64,000 nt of DNA from Phenylobacterium sp. (lineage in GTDB: Bacteria; Pseudomonadota; Alphaproteobacteria; Caulobacterales; Caulobacteraceae), in the NCBI RefSeq assembly GCF_004799515.1, contig NZ_SSMX01000014.1, forward strand, positions 62,001 through 126,000. The letters run 5' to 3'. A model generated the notes under the pieces. It saw only the letters and a program-made list of their open reading frames with translations. It was not told the origin of the DNA and did not search any database. A program made the position numbers and the translations under genes. Shown in pieces: positions 62,921 to 64,000 of this stretch (positions within the stretch are counted from its first letter, which is position 1; each line of letters begins with the position of its first letter).

Positions 62921-63742
62921 ATGGGCGCCAACCTCCGGGAGCCCGGCTTGCCGCATCCGTTCCGACGCCCCCCGACCATGCTTGGCGCCGCGCTCATCGC
63001 CGCCCTGCTGGCCTGGCCCGCCGCCGCGGCCGTGCCGGTGGGCGGCGTGCAGGTGGTCCGCGCCTATCCGCACGATCCGGGCGCCTTCACCGAGGGCCTG
63101 TTCTACCTGAAAGGCGAGCTCTTCGAGAGCACCGGCATGCCCGGTCAGTCCAATGTCCGCCGGGTGCGCCTGGCCGACGGCGCGGTGCTGCAGCTGGCGC
63201 CGATCGCGCCCAACCTGTTCGGCGAGGGCATCGTCAACTGGGGCGACGAAATCGTCAGCCTGACCTGGCAGAACCACATCGGCTTCCGCTGGGACCGCAA
63301 GACGCTCACCCAGAAGAAGACCTTCTCCTATCCCGGCGAAGGCTGGGCCCTGACCCAGGACGGCAAGCACCTGATCATGAGCGACGGCACCGCGTCCTTG
63401 CGGGTGCTGGACCCGCTGACCTTCAAGGAGCTGAAGCGCATCCCGGTCACCGCCGATGGCCGCCCGGTCGACCAGCTGAACGAGCTGGAATGGGTGAAGG
63501 GCGAGATCCTGGCCAACATCTGGCAGACCAAGCGGATCGCCCGTATCGACCCGGCCACCGGCCATGTGAAGGGCTGGATCGACCTCTTCGCCCTGCCGGA
63601 GACCCAGGGCGGCGGCAATCCCGACGCCGTGGCCAACGGCATCGCCTACGACCGCGAGCACGACCGGCTGTTCGTCACCGGCAAGTACTGGCCGCACCTC
63701 TACGAGGTGAAGCTGACGCCGCCCGCGAGGACGGCGCCTTGA
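62921..63742 (+). CDS. Glutaminyl-peptide cyclotransferase (bacterial propeller type)
   Basis: A 273-residue five-bladed propeller of the plant/bacterial glutaminyl cyclase family, which forms N-terminal pyroglutamate. Signatures are YPHDPGAFTEGLFYLKGELFESTGMPGQSNVR, LTWQNHIGFRWDRKTL, DGTASLRVLDPLTF and LNELEWVKGEILANIWQTKRIARIDP. A signal peptide (LGAALIAALLAWPAAAA) predicts export; ATG at 62978 would start directly at it, and neither start has a good ribosome site. The stop overlaps the next start (TTGA). Confidence 0.87.
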   Translation: MGANLREPGLPHPFRRPPTMLGAALIAALLAWPAAAAVPVGGVQVVRAYPHDPGAFTEGLFYLKGELFESTGMPGQSNVRRVRLADGAVLQLAPIAPNLFGEGIVNWGDEIVSLTWQNHIGFRWDRKTLTQKKTFSYPGEGWALTQDGKHLIMSDGTASLRVLDPLTFKELKRIPVTADGRPVDQLNELEWVKGEILANIWQTKRIARIDPATGHVKGWIDLFALPETQGGGNPDAVANGIAYDREHDRLFVTGKYWPHLYEVKLTPPARTAP

Positions 63743-64000
63743 GCCGTGCGCCGGAGGACGGCCAGCCGCAGCCCGCGGCGCCCGACGGCTATGTCCCCGC
63801 CCAGGGACGCGGCGGCTTCTCGACGCTCAACGGGCCCTATTTCCATCGCCTGGGCGATGGCCCGCTGTCCGAGCAGGCTTTCTTTGCCCTGCCGCGCCAC
63901 GCCAACGGCCTCGGCCTGGTGCACGGCGGCATGCTCTCGGCCTTCATGGACGGCGTGCTGGCCGGCGCGGTCTGGCGCGGAGCGGGCAAGACCGCGGTGA
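63739..64000 (+). CDS. PaaI-type hot-dog thioesterase (partial, cut by window end)
   Basis: Reading from TTG at 63739 (TTGA overlap with the cyclotransferase stop) gives an open frame to the window end. After a Pro/Ala-rich start it contains GGFSTLNGPYFHRLGD and ARHANGLGLVHGGMLSAFMDGVLAGAVW-like HANGLGLVHGGMLSAFMD, the PaaI/YbgC-type active-site loop. It would hydrolyse an acyl-CoA thioester. The C-terminal part lies outside the window. Confidence 0.85.
   Translation, partial: MSRAPEDGQPQPAAPDGYVPAQGRGGFSTLNGPYFHRLGDGPLSEQAFFALPRHANGLGLVHGGMLSAFMDGVLAGAVWRGAGKTAV

Overview
The window is a 64-kb, very GC-rich chromosomal segment of an alphaproteobacterium, most likely a member of the Caulobacteraceae (Caulobacter/Phenylobacterium type). 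That placement is inferred from gene content and order: a bpt-hdaA-ppk-ppx cluster, an unlinked motB, ALAS-type hemA, the fabH-ihfA-merR-tRNA-Pro order, a DUF2842/ctaA pair, a MucR-family regulator, a class I phaC and the hom-glpX...recJ neighbourhood. No IS element, prophage, CRISPR array or rRNA operon was seen.

Layout. 1-7.5 kb, mostly minus strand: a possible structured RNA with its own hairpin terminator at the left edge, then D-2-hydroxyacid dehydrogenase, ppx, ppk, hdaA, bpt and motB. 7.6-10.8 kb: small-molecule enzymes (HIBADH-family reductase, GNAT, epoxide-hydrolase-like, SMP-30-like). 10.9-15.1 kb: an orphan RND pump convergent with hemB. 15.2-19.1 kb: a valine/isobutyrate degradation operon (acyl-CoA dehydrogenase, HIBYL-CoA hydrolase, an exported methyltransferase-like protein, mmsB). 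19.3-24.2 kb: hemA, a hot-dog protein, mucR with a small coupled gene, glyA and nrdR. 24.3-27.4 kb: a reduced riboflavin operon (ribD reductase domain only, ribE, ribH) coupled to nusB and thiL. 27.5-29.1 kb: type III polyketide synthase plus ICMT-family methyltransferase. 29.8-40.6 kb: housekeeping genes (hppA, bamE, CBP3-like chaperone, yceD, plsX, fabH, ihfA, merR, tRNA-Pro, ctaA, a P460-type cytochrome, rplM-rpsI). 40.6-48.5 kb: argC, secreted proteins, Tat-type msrB, a padR-DUF1700-DUF2807 operon, a hexapeptide acyltransferase and phaC. 48.6-52.1 kb: alaC-like aminotransferase, hom, glpX.

52.1-60.2 kb looks accessory. It separates glpX from recJ, which are usually close neighbours. It is made of regulator-centred modules, most with a conspicuous palindrome beside the regulator: SDR/TetR, ArsR (SdpR-like)/membrane protein, TetR/multidomain redoxin-cytochrome c-copper monooxygenase-EF-hand protein, and arsR-arsC-aquaporin for arsenic. 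The last 4 kb holds recJ, tRNA-Glu, a double cold-shock-domain gene, a glutaminyl cyclase and the start of a PaaI-type thioesterase cut by the window edge.

Most operons are tightly packed with ATGA or TTGA stop/start overlaps. Several genes (glyA, ribH, plsX, fabH, recJ, the final thioesterase) begin with TTG and several others (bpt, merR, padR, a tetR, an orphan gene at 54.7 kb) with GTG. Three convergent pairs overlap tail to tail inside their stop codons. The strongest candidates for undescribed biology are the exported copper-monooxygenase fusion at 55.4-57.5 kb, the type III PKS/ICMT pair, the nested 44-base palindrome at 53.2 kb and the possible structured RNA at the left edge.
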